A stretch of 6,217 nt of DNA from Pseudomonadota bacterium (GTDB lineage: Bacteria > Pseudomonadota > Alphaproteobacteria > Micropepsales > Micropepsaceae). The translations under genes and the position numbers were made by a program. Below the pieces are notes generated by a model. That model worked only from the letters and a program-made list of their open reading frames with translations, searched no databases and was not told where the DNA came from. The stretch lies in contig JAKBAU010000217.1 in assembly GCA_021808875.1 (NCBI GenBank), positions 1-6,217 on the forward strand, read 5' to 3'. This document shows, in pieces, positions 1-5,621 of the stretch. The number at the start of each line of letters is the position of its first letter. Within the stretch, counting starts at the first letter, position 1.

Positions 1-483
1 TTCAGGATCACAGACCGCCATCGTGCCCAAGGTGTCGCCATGATAGCCACCCTTGAATGCGACAAATTTTGTGCGTCCCGATCTGCCCGCATTGAGATGG
101 TATTGCAAAGCCATCTTCATCGCGACCTCAACGGCCACGGAGCCTGAATCCGAAAAGAATACCCGCGTCAGGTGCGACGGCAGAAGTGCGCAGAGACGCT
201 CTGCCAGACGAAGCGCCGGCTCGTGCACAAGCCCGCCCAGCATGATGTGCGGCATACGGTCAAGCTGCTGTCTGAGCTTCTCTGCAATATGGGGATTGTT
301 GTAACCGTGACATGCCGTCCACCACGAGCCAACACCGTCGACAAGTTCTCGGCCATCGGCGAGGACGATGCGCGAGCCGTGGGTGCGCACTGCCGCAAGC
401 GGCGGGCGCATGGTCTTCATCTGGGTGTAGGGCAACCAGATATGGTTGAGGCCGCTGTCATACCAATCGGGATTTGCACTCAT
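1..483 (-). CDS. bioA: Adenosylmethionine-8-amino-7-oxononanoate aminotransferase (BioA), N-terminal part, truncated by the window edge
   Basis: PLP-dependent class III aminotransferase that converts KAPA to DAPA in biotin synthesis, using S-adenosylmethionine as amino donor. The reading frame is open for exactly 161 codons from ATG at 483-481 to the left edge, so the C-terminal half, with the PLP-binding lysine, lies outside the window. Visible family motifs are HIWLPYTQM (residues 14-22, with the conserved Tyr19), GSWWTACHGYNNP (52-64, with the substrate-pocket Trp pair 54-55), DSGSVAVEVAMKMA (112-125), and FKGGYHGDTLG (143-153, with Tyr147 and Asp150 matching the active-site Tyr and Asp of E. 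coli BioA). It lies 15 nt downstream of bioB on the same strand. No convincing Shine-Dalgarno precedes the ATG, so translation may be coupled to bioB. The Trp-Trp pair and the biotin-gene context argue against other class III aminotransferases. Confidence 0.97.
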   Translation of the reverse strand, partial: MSANPDWYDSGLNHIWLPYTQMKTMRPPLAAVRTHGSRIVLADGRELVDGVGSWWTACHGYNNPHIAEKLRQQLDRMPHIMLGGLVHEPALRLAERLCALLPSHLTRVFFSDSGSVAVEVAMKMALQYHLNAGRSGRTKFVAFKGGYHGDTLGTMAVCDPE

Positions 484-498
484 TCGATTGTGATGCGC

Positions 499-1473
499 TT
501 AAAATGTCATGGCTTGAATACCAAGGCGTTCAAAGAGCGCAGTATCCCGATCGCGACTGGGATTGGGTGTTGTCAGAAGTTTGGCGCCGCAGAAGATTGA
601 ATTGGCGCCGGCGAAGAAAGCGAGGGCCTGACCCTCATCACTCATGGTTTCACGACCTGCGGACAAACGGACCATCGAGGCCGGCATGGTCAGGCGGGCA
701 ACGGCGATGGTCCGCACGAATTCAATGATATCTGCCGCCTGTCCTTTGGATACCGGAGTGCCCTCGACCTGGACAAGCATGTTGATCGGCACGCTTTCGG
801 GGTGGACCGGCAAGGTTGCCAGAGCGTGGATCATCCCGATGCGATCGTTGCGTGCTTCTCCCATTCCCACGATGCCGCCACAGCAGACGTGAATGCCGGC
901 ATCCCGCACATGGGTCAAGGTATCGAGGCGATCCTGATAAGTGCGTGTACTGATGATTTCGCCGTAATATTCGGGTGACGTATCCAGATTATGGTTGTAA
1001 TAGTCGAGACCGGCCGCTTTCAGCTTATCTGCCTGCATCGCTGTCAGCATGCCAAGCGTGACACAGGTCTCCATGCCCAGAGCGCGAACGCCTTCAACCA
1101 TCTGGCACACTGTATCAAGGTCGCGGTCCTTGGGCGAACGCCAGGCCGCACCCATGCAGAAGCGTGTTGCACCACCCTCCTTTGCGGCGCGCGCGTCCCT
1201 TAGCACGGCCTCAATTTCCATGAGTTTTTCGGCTTTGACGCCGGTGTCATGGGTGGCACTCTGTGGACAATACGCGCAATCTTCCGGGCATCCGCCGGTT
1301 TTGATCGACAGCAGAGTAGAAATCTGAACTTCGTTTGCATCGAAGCGGGCGCGGTGGACCGTGTGGGCGCGATAGATCAGGTCGGCAAAAGGCAGCGCAA
1401 AGAGGTCGGCAATTTCCTGACGGCTCCAATCGTGGCGCAGCTTTCCTGCATCAAGGTTCGCGGGGGCGTTCAT
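499..1473 (-). CDS. bioB: Biotin synthase (BioB), radical SAM enzyme
   Basis: Inserts sulfur into dethiobiotin to form biotin, the last step of the pathway. The 324-residue length is normal for the family. The radical-SAM cluster motif CPEDCAYC gives Cys62, Cys66 and Cys69 (CX3CX2C). The second, [2Fe-2S], cluster ligands are recognisable as Cys106 in FCMGAAWR, Cys137 in ETCVTLGML, Cys197 in [11 protein letters not shown] and Arg269 in VRLSAGRE. The motif [13 protein letters not shown] (158-170) is a strong BioB signature. All catalytic residues I can check are present, so the enzyme should be functional. The start at 1473 is supported by a perfect GGAGG seven bases upstream. It is the first gene of a bioB-bioA unit and diverges from bioF across 84 bp. 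Residue 198 is a second cysteine beside Cys197, a position that is often Ser in other BioB proteins. Confidence 0.98.
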   Translation of the reverse strand: MNAPANLDAGKLRHDWSRQEIADLFALPFADLIYRAHTVHRARFDANEVQISTLLSIKTGGCPEDCAYCPQSATHDTGVKAEKLMEIEAVLRDARAAKEGGATRFCMGAAWRSPKDRDLDTVCQMVEGVRALGMETCVTLGMLTAMQADKLKAAGLDYYNHNLDTSPEYYGEIISTRTYQDRLDTLTHVRDAGIHVCCGGIVGMGEARNDRIGMIHALATLPVHPESVPINMLVQVEGTPVSKGQAADIIEFVRTIAVARLTMPASMVRLSAGRETMSDEGQALAFFAGANSIFCGAKLLTTPNPSRDRDTALFERLGIQAMTF

Positions 1474-1480
1474 GGGCAGT

Positions 1481-1485
1481 CCTCC
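1481..1485 (-). promoter_or_regulatory. Strong ribosome binding site of bioB
   Basis: The minus strand reads GGAGG here, with a 7-nt spacer to the bioB ATG at 1473-1471. This fixes the bioB start. It contrasts with the poor or absent Shine-Dalgarno sequences in front of bioA and bioF. Confidence 0.85.
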
Positions 1486-1496
1486 GGGCTACGGGA

Positions 1497-1525
1497 TTGG
1501 AACGGCAGGCTACAGGCATTATATC
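1497..1525 (+). promoter_or_regulatory. Putative promoter of bioFD
   Basis: TTGGAA at 1497-1502, a 17-nt spacer and TATATC at 1520-1525 make a reasonable sigma70-like promoter with a start near 1532, about 26 nt before the bioF ATG. Its -10 overlaps the -10 of the opposite bioBA promoter, so the two polymerases would compete. The assignment rests on box similarity and spacing only. Confidence 0.45.
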
Positions 1526-1545
1526 GGCTACGATAGAGGCGCAAG
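1518..1545 (-). promoter_or_regulatory. Putative sigma70-type promoter of bioBA
   Basis: The minus strand carries a perfect TATAAT at 1523-1518. A -35-like CTTGCG lies at 1545-1540 with a 16-nt spacer (GCTTGC with 17 nt is the other register). Transcription would begin near 1511 and give a leader of about 38 nt that contains the GGAGG site. The -10 is clear and the -35 is weak, as expected for a promoter under control. The box shares bases with the opposite-facing candidate bioF promoter. Confidence 0.6.
1522..1535. promoter_or_regulatory. Candidate operator: inverted repeat TATCG-N4-CGATA
   Basis: A perfect inverted repeat with 5-bp arms and a GCTA spacer sits in the divergent bioB-bioF gap. 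It overlaps the bioBA -10 and its spacer, and the -10 and expected start of bioFD. A dimeric repressor bound here could shut off both arms at once. The sequence matches neither the BioR box (TTATMKATAA-like) nor the E. coli BirA operator (TTGTAAACC and its inverse) as I know them, so the protein involved is unknown. Short arms mean that chance occurrence cannot be excluded. Confidence 0.45.
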
Positions 1546-1557
1546 CGGGGTGGCGGG

Positions 1558-2748
1558 ATGGCAAGATCTCTGGATCTTTACACAGCGGAGAAGTTGGCGG
1601 CTCTCGATGTGCAGGCGCTCCGTCGCAGCTTGCAGGATACTGCGCGTGAAGGTGTGTGGATTGTTCGCGGTGGCCGTCGGCTGTTGTCGTTTTCCTGTAA
1701 CGACTATCTAGGCCTCAGTGTGCATCCTGAACTCAAAGCGGCGGCCAAGGCAGCGATCGACCGCTATGGCGTGGGCGCGGGCGCCTCACGCCTGGTGACG
1801 GGCAATCATCCCCTTTACGGCGTGCTCGAGGAGCGGCTGGCAGCGATTAAGAAGACTGACGATGCCTGCGTCTTCGGGTCCGGTTATCTGGCCAATACCG
1901 GTATTATACCCAGCCTTATCGGAGGAGATGACGTCATCTTTGCGGATGCATTGTGCCATTCCTGTCTGTGGGCCGGTGCGCAATTGTCGCAGGCCCAGCT
2001 GCATGTCTTTCGCCATAACGATGTCACCCATCTTGAAGAGCTGCTCGCTCGCTACCGCCCATCTCACGCTCATGCCCTCATTCTGACGGATGGTGTATTT
2101 TCCATGGATGGAGATCTCGCACCCTTGCCCGAGCTCGCCCGGCTGGCATCCGGATTTGATGCCTGGTTGATGAGCGATGATGCCCATGGGCTTGGCGTCC
2201 TAGGCGCGGGTGCCGGCTCGGCGGCGGCCATGGGAGTGACGCCAGACCTGCAGATGGGTACCTTATCCAAGGCACTGGGCTCCTATGGCGGCTATCTGTG
2301 CGCAAGCCGGCCGGTGATCGAACTTATGCACACCAGGGCGCGGACACTGATTTATTCGACGGGCCTGCCGCCGGCGCAGATTGCGGCGGCCATAGCGGCG
2401 CTCGATATCATTCGCAGGGAGCCTGAGCGGGTTGCAGCTCCTTTGGCCAAGGCCCGTGCCTTTACCAAGGCTCTCGGCATGGCGCCTGCACAAAGCCCGA
2501 TTGTACCTGTTGTGCTGGGCGACGAGCAGGCGGCGCTGACCGCATCATCGGTACTTGAAGAGGCGGGTTTTGCCGTCGTTGCCATCCGTCCGCCGACCGT
2601 TCCAGCCGGTACCGCGCGCCTGCGGATCGCGTTCAGTGCGCTGCACGCAGACGCTGATGTTCTTCGTCTTGCCGAGACAATTCGCACGAAGGTCCTGCAT
2701 GGTGCGCGATCGACGACAATCGTAAATGCAGCGGGGCGTTCTGCATGA
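1558..2748 (+). CDS. bioF: 8-amino-7-oxononanoate synthase (BioF)
   Basis: PLP-dependent alpha-oxoamine synthase that condenses pimeloyl thioester with L-alanine to give KAPA, the first step of biotin ring assembly. The 396-residue length fits the family. Motifs in order: SCNDYLGLS (46-54), GAGASRLVTGNHPLY (73-87), FGSGYLAN (106-113), ALCHS (131-135, with His134 where the family has the PLP-stacking His), DGVFSMDGDLAPLPEL (178-193), DDAHGLGVLG (207-216, with Asp207 and His210) and the PLP-lysine motif GTLSKALGSYGGY (234-246, Lys238). The C-terminal domain ends with RLRIAFSALH (354-363). The ATG at 1558 has only a G-rich stretch upstream rather than a clear Shine-Dalgarno. It is the first gene of the plus-strand arm, and its last four bases overlap the bioD start. 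Related oxoamine synthases (2-amino-3-ketobutyrate CoA ligase, ALA synthase) are less likely given the biotin context. Confidence 0.96.
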   Translation: MARSLDLYTAEKLAALDVQALRRSLQDTAREGVWIVRGGRRLLSFSCNDYLGLSVHPELKAAAKAAIDRYGVGAGASRLVTGNHPLYGVLEERLAAIKKTDDACVFGSGYLANTGIIPSLIGGDDVIFADALCHSCLWAGAQLSQAQLHVFRHNDVTHLEELLARYRPSHAHALILTDGVFSMDGDLAPLPELARLASGFDAWLMSDDAHGLGVLGAGAGSAAAMGVTPDLQMGTLSKALGSYGGYLCASRPVIELMHTRARTLIYSTGLPPAQIAAAIAALDIIRREPERVAAPLAKARAFTKALGMAPAQSPIVPVVLGDEQAALTASSVLEEAGFAVVAIRPPTVPAGTARLRIAFSALHADADVLRLAETIRTKVLHGARSTTIVNAAGRSA

Positions 2749-3410
2749 GTGCTTATTTCGTTACGGCAACCGGAACTGACGTGGGCAAGACCTATGTCAC
2801 GGCGGCATTGCTGCGTGTGTTCCGCGAGGCAGGGGAGAGCGCCAGTGCCCTAAAGCCGGTGGTCAGCGGCTTTCCAGGTGCAGATCCTGCTATGAGTGAT
2901 CCCGGAGTTCTTCTGGGTGCTATGGCAGAGCCAGTCGAGCCTGCGAACCTGGATCGGATCGCGCCGTGGCGGTTTGCGGCCCCTCTGTCGCCCGATATGG
3001 CGGCGGCGCGGGAGGGCAGGTCCATTGCCTTTGACGAGCTCATCGCGTTCTGCCGCCAGCGGATTGCAAACCGCAAGGGCTTGCTCCTGGTTGAGGGTGT
3101 TGGTGGTGTGATGGTGCCGATTGACGGGGCGCATACGGTAAGAGACTGGATTGCAGAGCTGGCCATACCTATCGTGCTGGTAGCGGGTGGCTATCTTGGC
3201 AGTATCAGCCATACGTTGACGGCCCTCGAGGCACTGGCGGCTGCGGAACTCCGTCCGCACGTGGTGATTGTCAATGATTGTGGTGGTGCGCCAGTCCCCC
3301 TTGCCGAAACGGCGGCAACGATTGGCAGGTTCGCACCGCAGACCCCAATTCTTACTTTGGCGCGCGATGGTGACATTTCCCCGCTGGCTGCATTGCTGCG
3401 GCCACTTTAG
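2745..3410 (+). CDS. bioD: ATP-dependent dethiobiotin synthetase (BioD)
   Basis: Carboxylates DAPA with CO2 and ATP and closes the ureido ring to form dethiobiotin, the substrate of BioB. The 221 residues match the family length. The P-loop is GTDVGKT (10-16). Thr11, Lys15 and Lys37 (in LKPVVSG) correspond to the catalytic residues of E. coli BioD. Other family motifs are SDP (51-53), FAAPLSPDMAA (77-87), VEGVGGVMVPI (116-126, with the Mg-binding Glu117), GYLGSISHTLTALEAL (149-164) and the nucleotide-base segment VIVNDC (174-179). The P-loop is shorter than the GTDTEVGKT form of E. coli, a common variant. The ATG overlaps the bioF stop codon as ATGA, and a G-rich AGCGGGG lies just upstream inside bioF, so translational coupling is likely. 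Confidence 0.96.
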   Translation: MSAYFVTATGTDVGKTYVTAALLRVFREAGESASALKPVVSGFPGADPAMSDPGVLLGAMAEPVEPANLDRIAPWRFAAPLSPDMAAAREGRSIAFDELIAFCRQRIANRKGLLLVEGVGGVMVPIDGAHTVRDWIAELAIPIVLVAGGYLGSISHTLTALEALAAAELRPHVVIVNDCGGAPVPLAETAATIGRFAPQTPILTLARDGDISPLAALLRPL

Positions 3411-3452
3411 GATGTTATCGGCTGAAGCCCAAGACAAGAAAGCTAAATACCT

Positions 3453-3818
3453 ATGCCATCCTATGATTGCTCGAAATGTCCGGGCTATTGCTGTTCGTAT
3501 CCGCTAATTGCCCTGACCAAGCGGGATGTTGAACGTCTGGCAAAACATTTTGCTTTGAGCTTCAAGGAGGCGAAGGCGCGCTTCACCGCTGAACGGTATG
3601 GCGTCAAATATTCCATGCGGCGCAAAAAGGACAAGCATTTCGGCCGTATTTGCCAATTCTTTGATACCGAAGAACGCCGGTGCACAATCTATACTGCACG
3701 CCCCGCCATCTGCCGTGCCTATCCCACCGGCAAGTGCGGTTATTACGAGTTCCTGCGCATCGAGCGTGAGACGCAGGATGATCCTGAATTCATCGCGCTG
3801 ACGGACAACACGAACTAG
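3453..3818 (+). CDS. YkgJ-type cysteine-cluster protein (zinc/iron-chelating family)
   Basis: Small 121-residue cytoplasmic protein with no signal peptide or membrane segment. It carries the eight-cysteine pattern of the YkgJ/CxxCxxCC family (Pfam PF03692): CSKCPGYCC at residues 6-14, then CQFF (Cys67), RCTIY (Cys77), RPAICRAYP (83-91, Cys87) and GKCGYY (Cys95). The family is thought to bind zinc or an iron-sulfur cluster, and the biochemical role of most members is unknown. A TAA only seven bases upstream in the same frame makes 3453 the first possible ATG. No strong Shine-Dalgarno is seen. It begins 42 nt after bioD on the same strand with no terminator-like hairpin between, so it may be read from the bio promoter. 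The family call is secure and the function is not. Confidence 0.88.
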   Translation: MPSYDCSKCPGYCCSYPLIALTKRDVERLAKHFALSFKEAKARFTAERYGVKYSMRRKKDKHFGRICQFFDTEERRCTIYTARPAICRAYPTGKCGYYEFLRIERETQDDPEFIALTDNTN

Positions 3819-4088
3819 TACACGTTAACGGCCGACGGGTGAGGTCTTTGTCCGGGAGCTATGCTGCAGCAGGGCGCGTCGGTGCGACGCCATACTGTCA
3901 CTCGTGAACCATGGCGGGTGGCCAGCAGCGTTGCGATCAAGCACGGTGATCCCGACGATGGCGACCTGGACTGGCATGCCTCATTGTCAGGTCTTCCGGG
4001 CAGGGGACAAAGGGCCGGCGCCAAATGTTCACGACCGTCCCTTTGGTGGGTCGCGGAACCTGGTCCTGGAATGCTGCTCTGACAGATC
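3819..4088. other. Stretch with no recognisable gene between the YkgJ-type gene and tRNA-Leu
   Basis: With the tRNA promoter the interval is 308 bp. Short open frames exist on both strands (for example 3861-4082 plus and 3815-4132 minus), but their translations are rich in Arg, Ser and Pro, resemble no family I know, and have no good ribosome binding site. An 8-bp palindrome CGTTAACG lies at 3823-3830, just after the stop codon. I see no T-run terminator. It may be plain spacer, a 3' UTR plus spacer, or an unrecognised small RNA. Confidence 0.4.
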
Positions 4089-4117
4089 TTGGCGAACGGC
4101 TCGTCTGCCGCTATAGC
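4089..4117 (+). promoter_or_regulatory. Putative promoter of tRNA-Leu
   Basis: TTGGCG at 4089-4094, a 17-nt spacer and TATAGC at 4112-4117 form a good sigma70-type promoter. The predicted start near 4124 is only a few bases before the mature tRNA 5' end at 4127, as is common for stable RNA genes. Confidence 0.65.
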
Positions 4118-4126
4118 TGTGAGGCT

Positions 4127-4213
4127 GCCCAAGTGGTGGAATTGGTAGACGCACTGGACTCAAAATCCAGCGCCCGCAAGGGCTTGTCGGTTCGAGTCCG
4201 ACCTTGGGCACCA
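4127..4213 (+). tRNA. tRNA-Leu (anticodon CAA, reads UUG)
   Basis: Complete class II tRNA of 87 nt. The acceptor stem GCCCAAG (4127-4133) pairs perfectly with CTTGGGC (4203-4209), followed by discriminator A and an encoded CCA (4211-4213). The anticodon stem CTGGA/TCCAG (4154-4158/4166-4170) encloses loop CTCAAAA with anticodon CAA at 4161-4163. The long variable arm (4171-4185) folds as GCCC-GCAA-GGGC, typical of leucine tRNAs. The T arm is GTCGG-TTCGAGT-CCGAC (4186-4202). All stems pair, so the gene is intact. It has its own promoter and stands alone, with no second tRNA in the window. Confidence 0.98.
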
Positions 4214-4231
4214 ACTCCTCGTTCCAGCTCA

Positions 4232-4246
4232 TCCCAGCAGCTGGGA
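4232..4246 (+). terminator. Hairpin just downstream of tRNA-Leu, possible weak terminator or processing signal
   Basis: TCCCAG, a CAG loop and CTGGGA make a perfect 6-bp stem starting 19 nt after the tRNA CCA. No T-run follows, so it is not a classical intrinsic terminator. A second weak hairpin, AGCC-CTAGC-GGCT followed by TTT, lies at 4301-4316 and is an alternative end point. Confidence 0.3.
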
Positions 4247-4496
4247 ATGTGGTGAGATTTCTCAGTGAACGACAGATTGTGGAAGGCCAACAACCTTGAG
4301 AGCCCTAGCGGCTTTTGCGAACTCCGAAGTGTCTTCCGGTGATCACGTATCTGGAGATCGCCACTCTAATCCGTGATCTCTGATTTGCTCGAGGGACCGT
4401 GCAGGTCCTCCTGGCTTCGGGATGGCGAACCCATCTTGTGACGCATTCTGCCATTGTCTGGGCAGGGAGATACCTTCGAGGCCAGGGATCAAACAT

Positions 4497-5531
4497 TTAG
4501 ACACTGGCCAAATGCGGCCGCGCGCTATCCGCGTCGAGCTTGGCCAGGTGCTCGTCAAGGAGCTTGCGCCAGCTCTTGGCGGGACGCTGGAATTCGTCTG
4601 CGAACCAAGGCATGGCATTACGGTCGAATACCGCATTTTTCAGGAAGTCTATGGTTTCCCGCACGGCCGGCTTTTTCGCTGTTTCGCGCTCAAAGCACAG
4701 CATGACCGGTACGCGAAAATGAGCCTCCGGCAACAGCGGGACGAGGCGCGGATCGACCAGTGCGGCGTAGGTTGCCAAAAGACCGATGGCTCCGCCCGCA
4801 CGAACCGTCTCACCCATGACCACACTGGAATTTGTGGCGACCACCGCCTCGCGGTCCAGGCCTGCCCAGGCCGCAAATGAGCCGCGGTCACTCAGACGGT
4901 AAGCCGTATCCGTGAGGCGATGGTGACGCAGGTCACGCAGGGAGGACGGGACACCATAGCGCATCAAGTAGTCCTGCGAGGCAAACAGCATGAAATGCAG
5001 CGTACCAAGCGGCAGTGCTACCACATCATCGGTCAAGGGGTGACTGTATTGGATTTCCAAATCAAAGACTTGGGTACCGGCCGCATGCGCGTTGTGGGCG
5101 GTGTAAATATTTAGTGCCATTGCAGGGTTACGGGCAAGAAATGCGGGGAGAAACATGGGCATCCAATAGCTGGCGACGCCGTCTCCCAGCAGAATGTTGC
5201 AGTCGCTATCCAGGCGCTGGGCCGCATCGCGAACGCTGCGAACTCCGCGCGAAAGCATAAGCTCGGCGCCATTGGCGTAGGAAAATAGCTTTTCACCTTC
5301 CGAGGTGAGCTGGGTGCCACGAAACGAGCGGTCGAACAGGCGCAGGGATAGGCTCTGTTCCAGCCGCGCGATGCGGCGGCTGACCGCAGATTGAGTCCAG
5401 CCCAGTTCCCGGGCGGCGCGGGTGTAACTGCCGTGGCGGGCAACCGCGACGAAGACGCGAAAATCGTCCCAGTCCCAGTCAGGCCACCCTCCGGGCATGT
5501 CCAATTTCAGCATGGCCCCATGCGCAATCAT
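4497..5531 (-). CDS. LysR-family transcriptional regulator
   Basis: A 344-residue LysR-type regulator. The N-terminal winged helix-turn-helix spans about residues 20-82: WDDFRVFVAVARHGSYTRAA, then RELGWTQSAVSRRIARLEQS (41-60), LRLFDRSFRGTQLTSEGE (63-80). A helical linker follows, then a periplasmic-binding-protein-like effector domain from about residue 110 to 300 (including CNILLGDGVASYWMP and VRAGGAIGLLATYAA). About 40 residues beyond residue 305 form a charged C-terminal extension, which makes it longer than the usual 290-310. The start is uncertain: ATG at 5531 has a weak AAGAG upstream, and Met7 or Met12 would also keep the whole DNA-binding domain. It is transcribed away from the GNAT-like gene across 90 bp, the usual layout for a LysR regulator and its target. 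The effector cannot be read from the sequence. Confidence 0.93.
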   Translation of the reverse strand: MIAHGAMLKLDMPGGWPDWDWDDFRVFVAVARHGSYTRAARELGWTQSAVSRRIARLEQSLSLRLFDRSFRGTQLTSEGEKLFSYANGAELMLSRGVRSVRDAAQRLDSDCNILLGDGVASYWMPMFLPAFLARNPAMALNIYTAHNAHAAGTQVFDLEIQYSHPLTDDVVALPLGTLHFMLFASQDYLMRYGVPSSLRDLRHHRLTDTAYRLSDRGSFAAWAGLDREAVVATNSSVVMGETVRAGGAIGLLATYAALVDPRLVPLLPEAHFRVPVMLCFERETAKKPAVRETIDFLKNAVFDRNAMPWFADEFQRPAKSWRKLLDEHLAKLDADSARPHLASV

Positions 5532-5621
5532 GCGCTCTTACCGCCCCTTCGATCGGTTTAGCCTGCCTCCCTGGAAGACGCACGTCGCAGAACGGGATGT
5601 GCAGTTCTTGGGGGGCTGGGT

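Noticed and set aside
172..600. 142-codon plus-strand open frame at the left end
   Set aside because: It lies antisense to bioA and the end of bioB, both of which carry clear family motifs. Its translation resembles nothing known.
1474..1557. BioR box or BirA operator in the bio control region
   Set aside because: No TTATMKATAA-like palindrome and no GTAAAC/GTTTAC-type half-sites are present. The only palindrome is TATCG-N4-CGATA.
1786..2187. 133-codon minus-strand open frame inside bioF
   Set aside because: Shadow of bioF, whose plus-strand frame contains the full set of family motifs through this stretch.
2850..3437. 195-codon minus-strand open frame over bioD
   Set aside because: Long but antisense to an intact bioD with P-loop and catalytic residues. 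Its Arg/His-rich translation is typical of an antisense shadow in GC-rich DNA.
3823..3830. CGTTAACG palindrome as a terminator of the bioFD/ykgJ unit
   Set aside because: It has no loop and no T-run, so it cannot act as an intrinsic terminator. An 8-bp palindrome is easily due to chance.
4191..4213. tRNA-Leu 3' end as an attachment site with a duplicated copy
   Set aside because: I found no second copy of the tRNA 3' segment and no integrase gene in the window.
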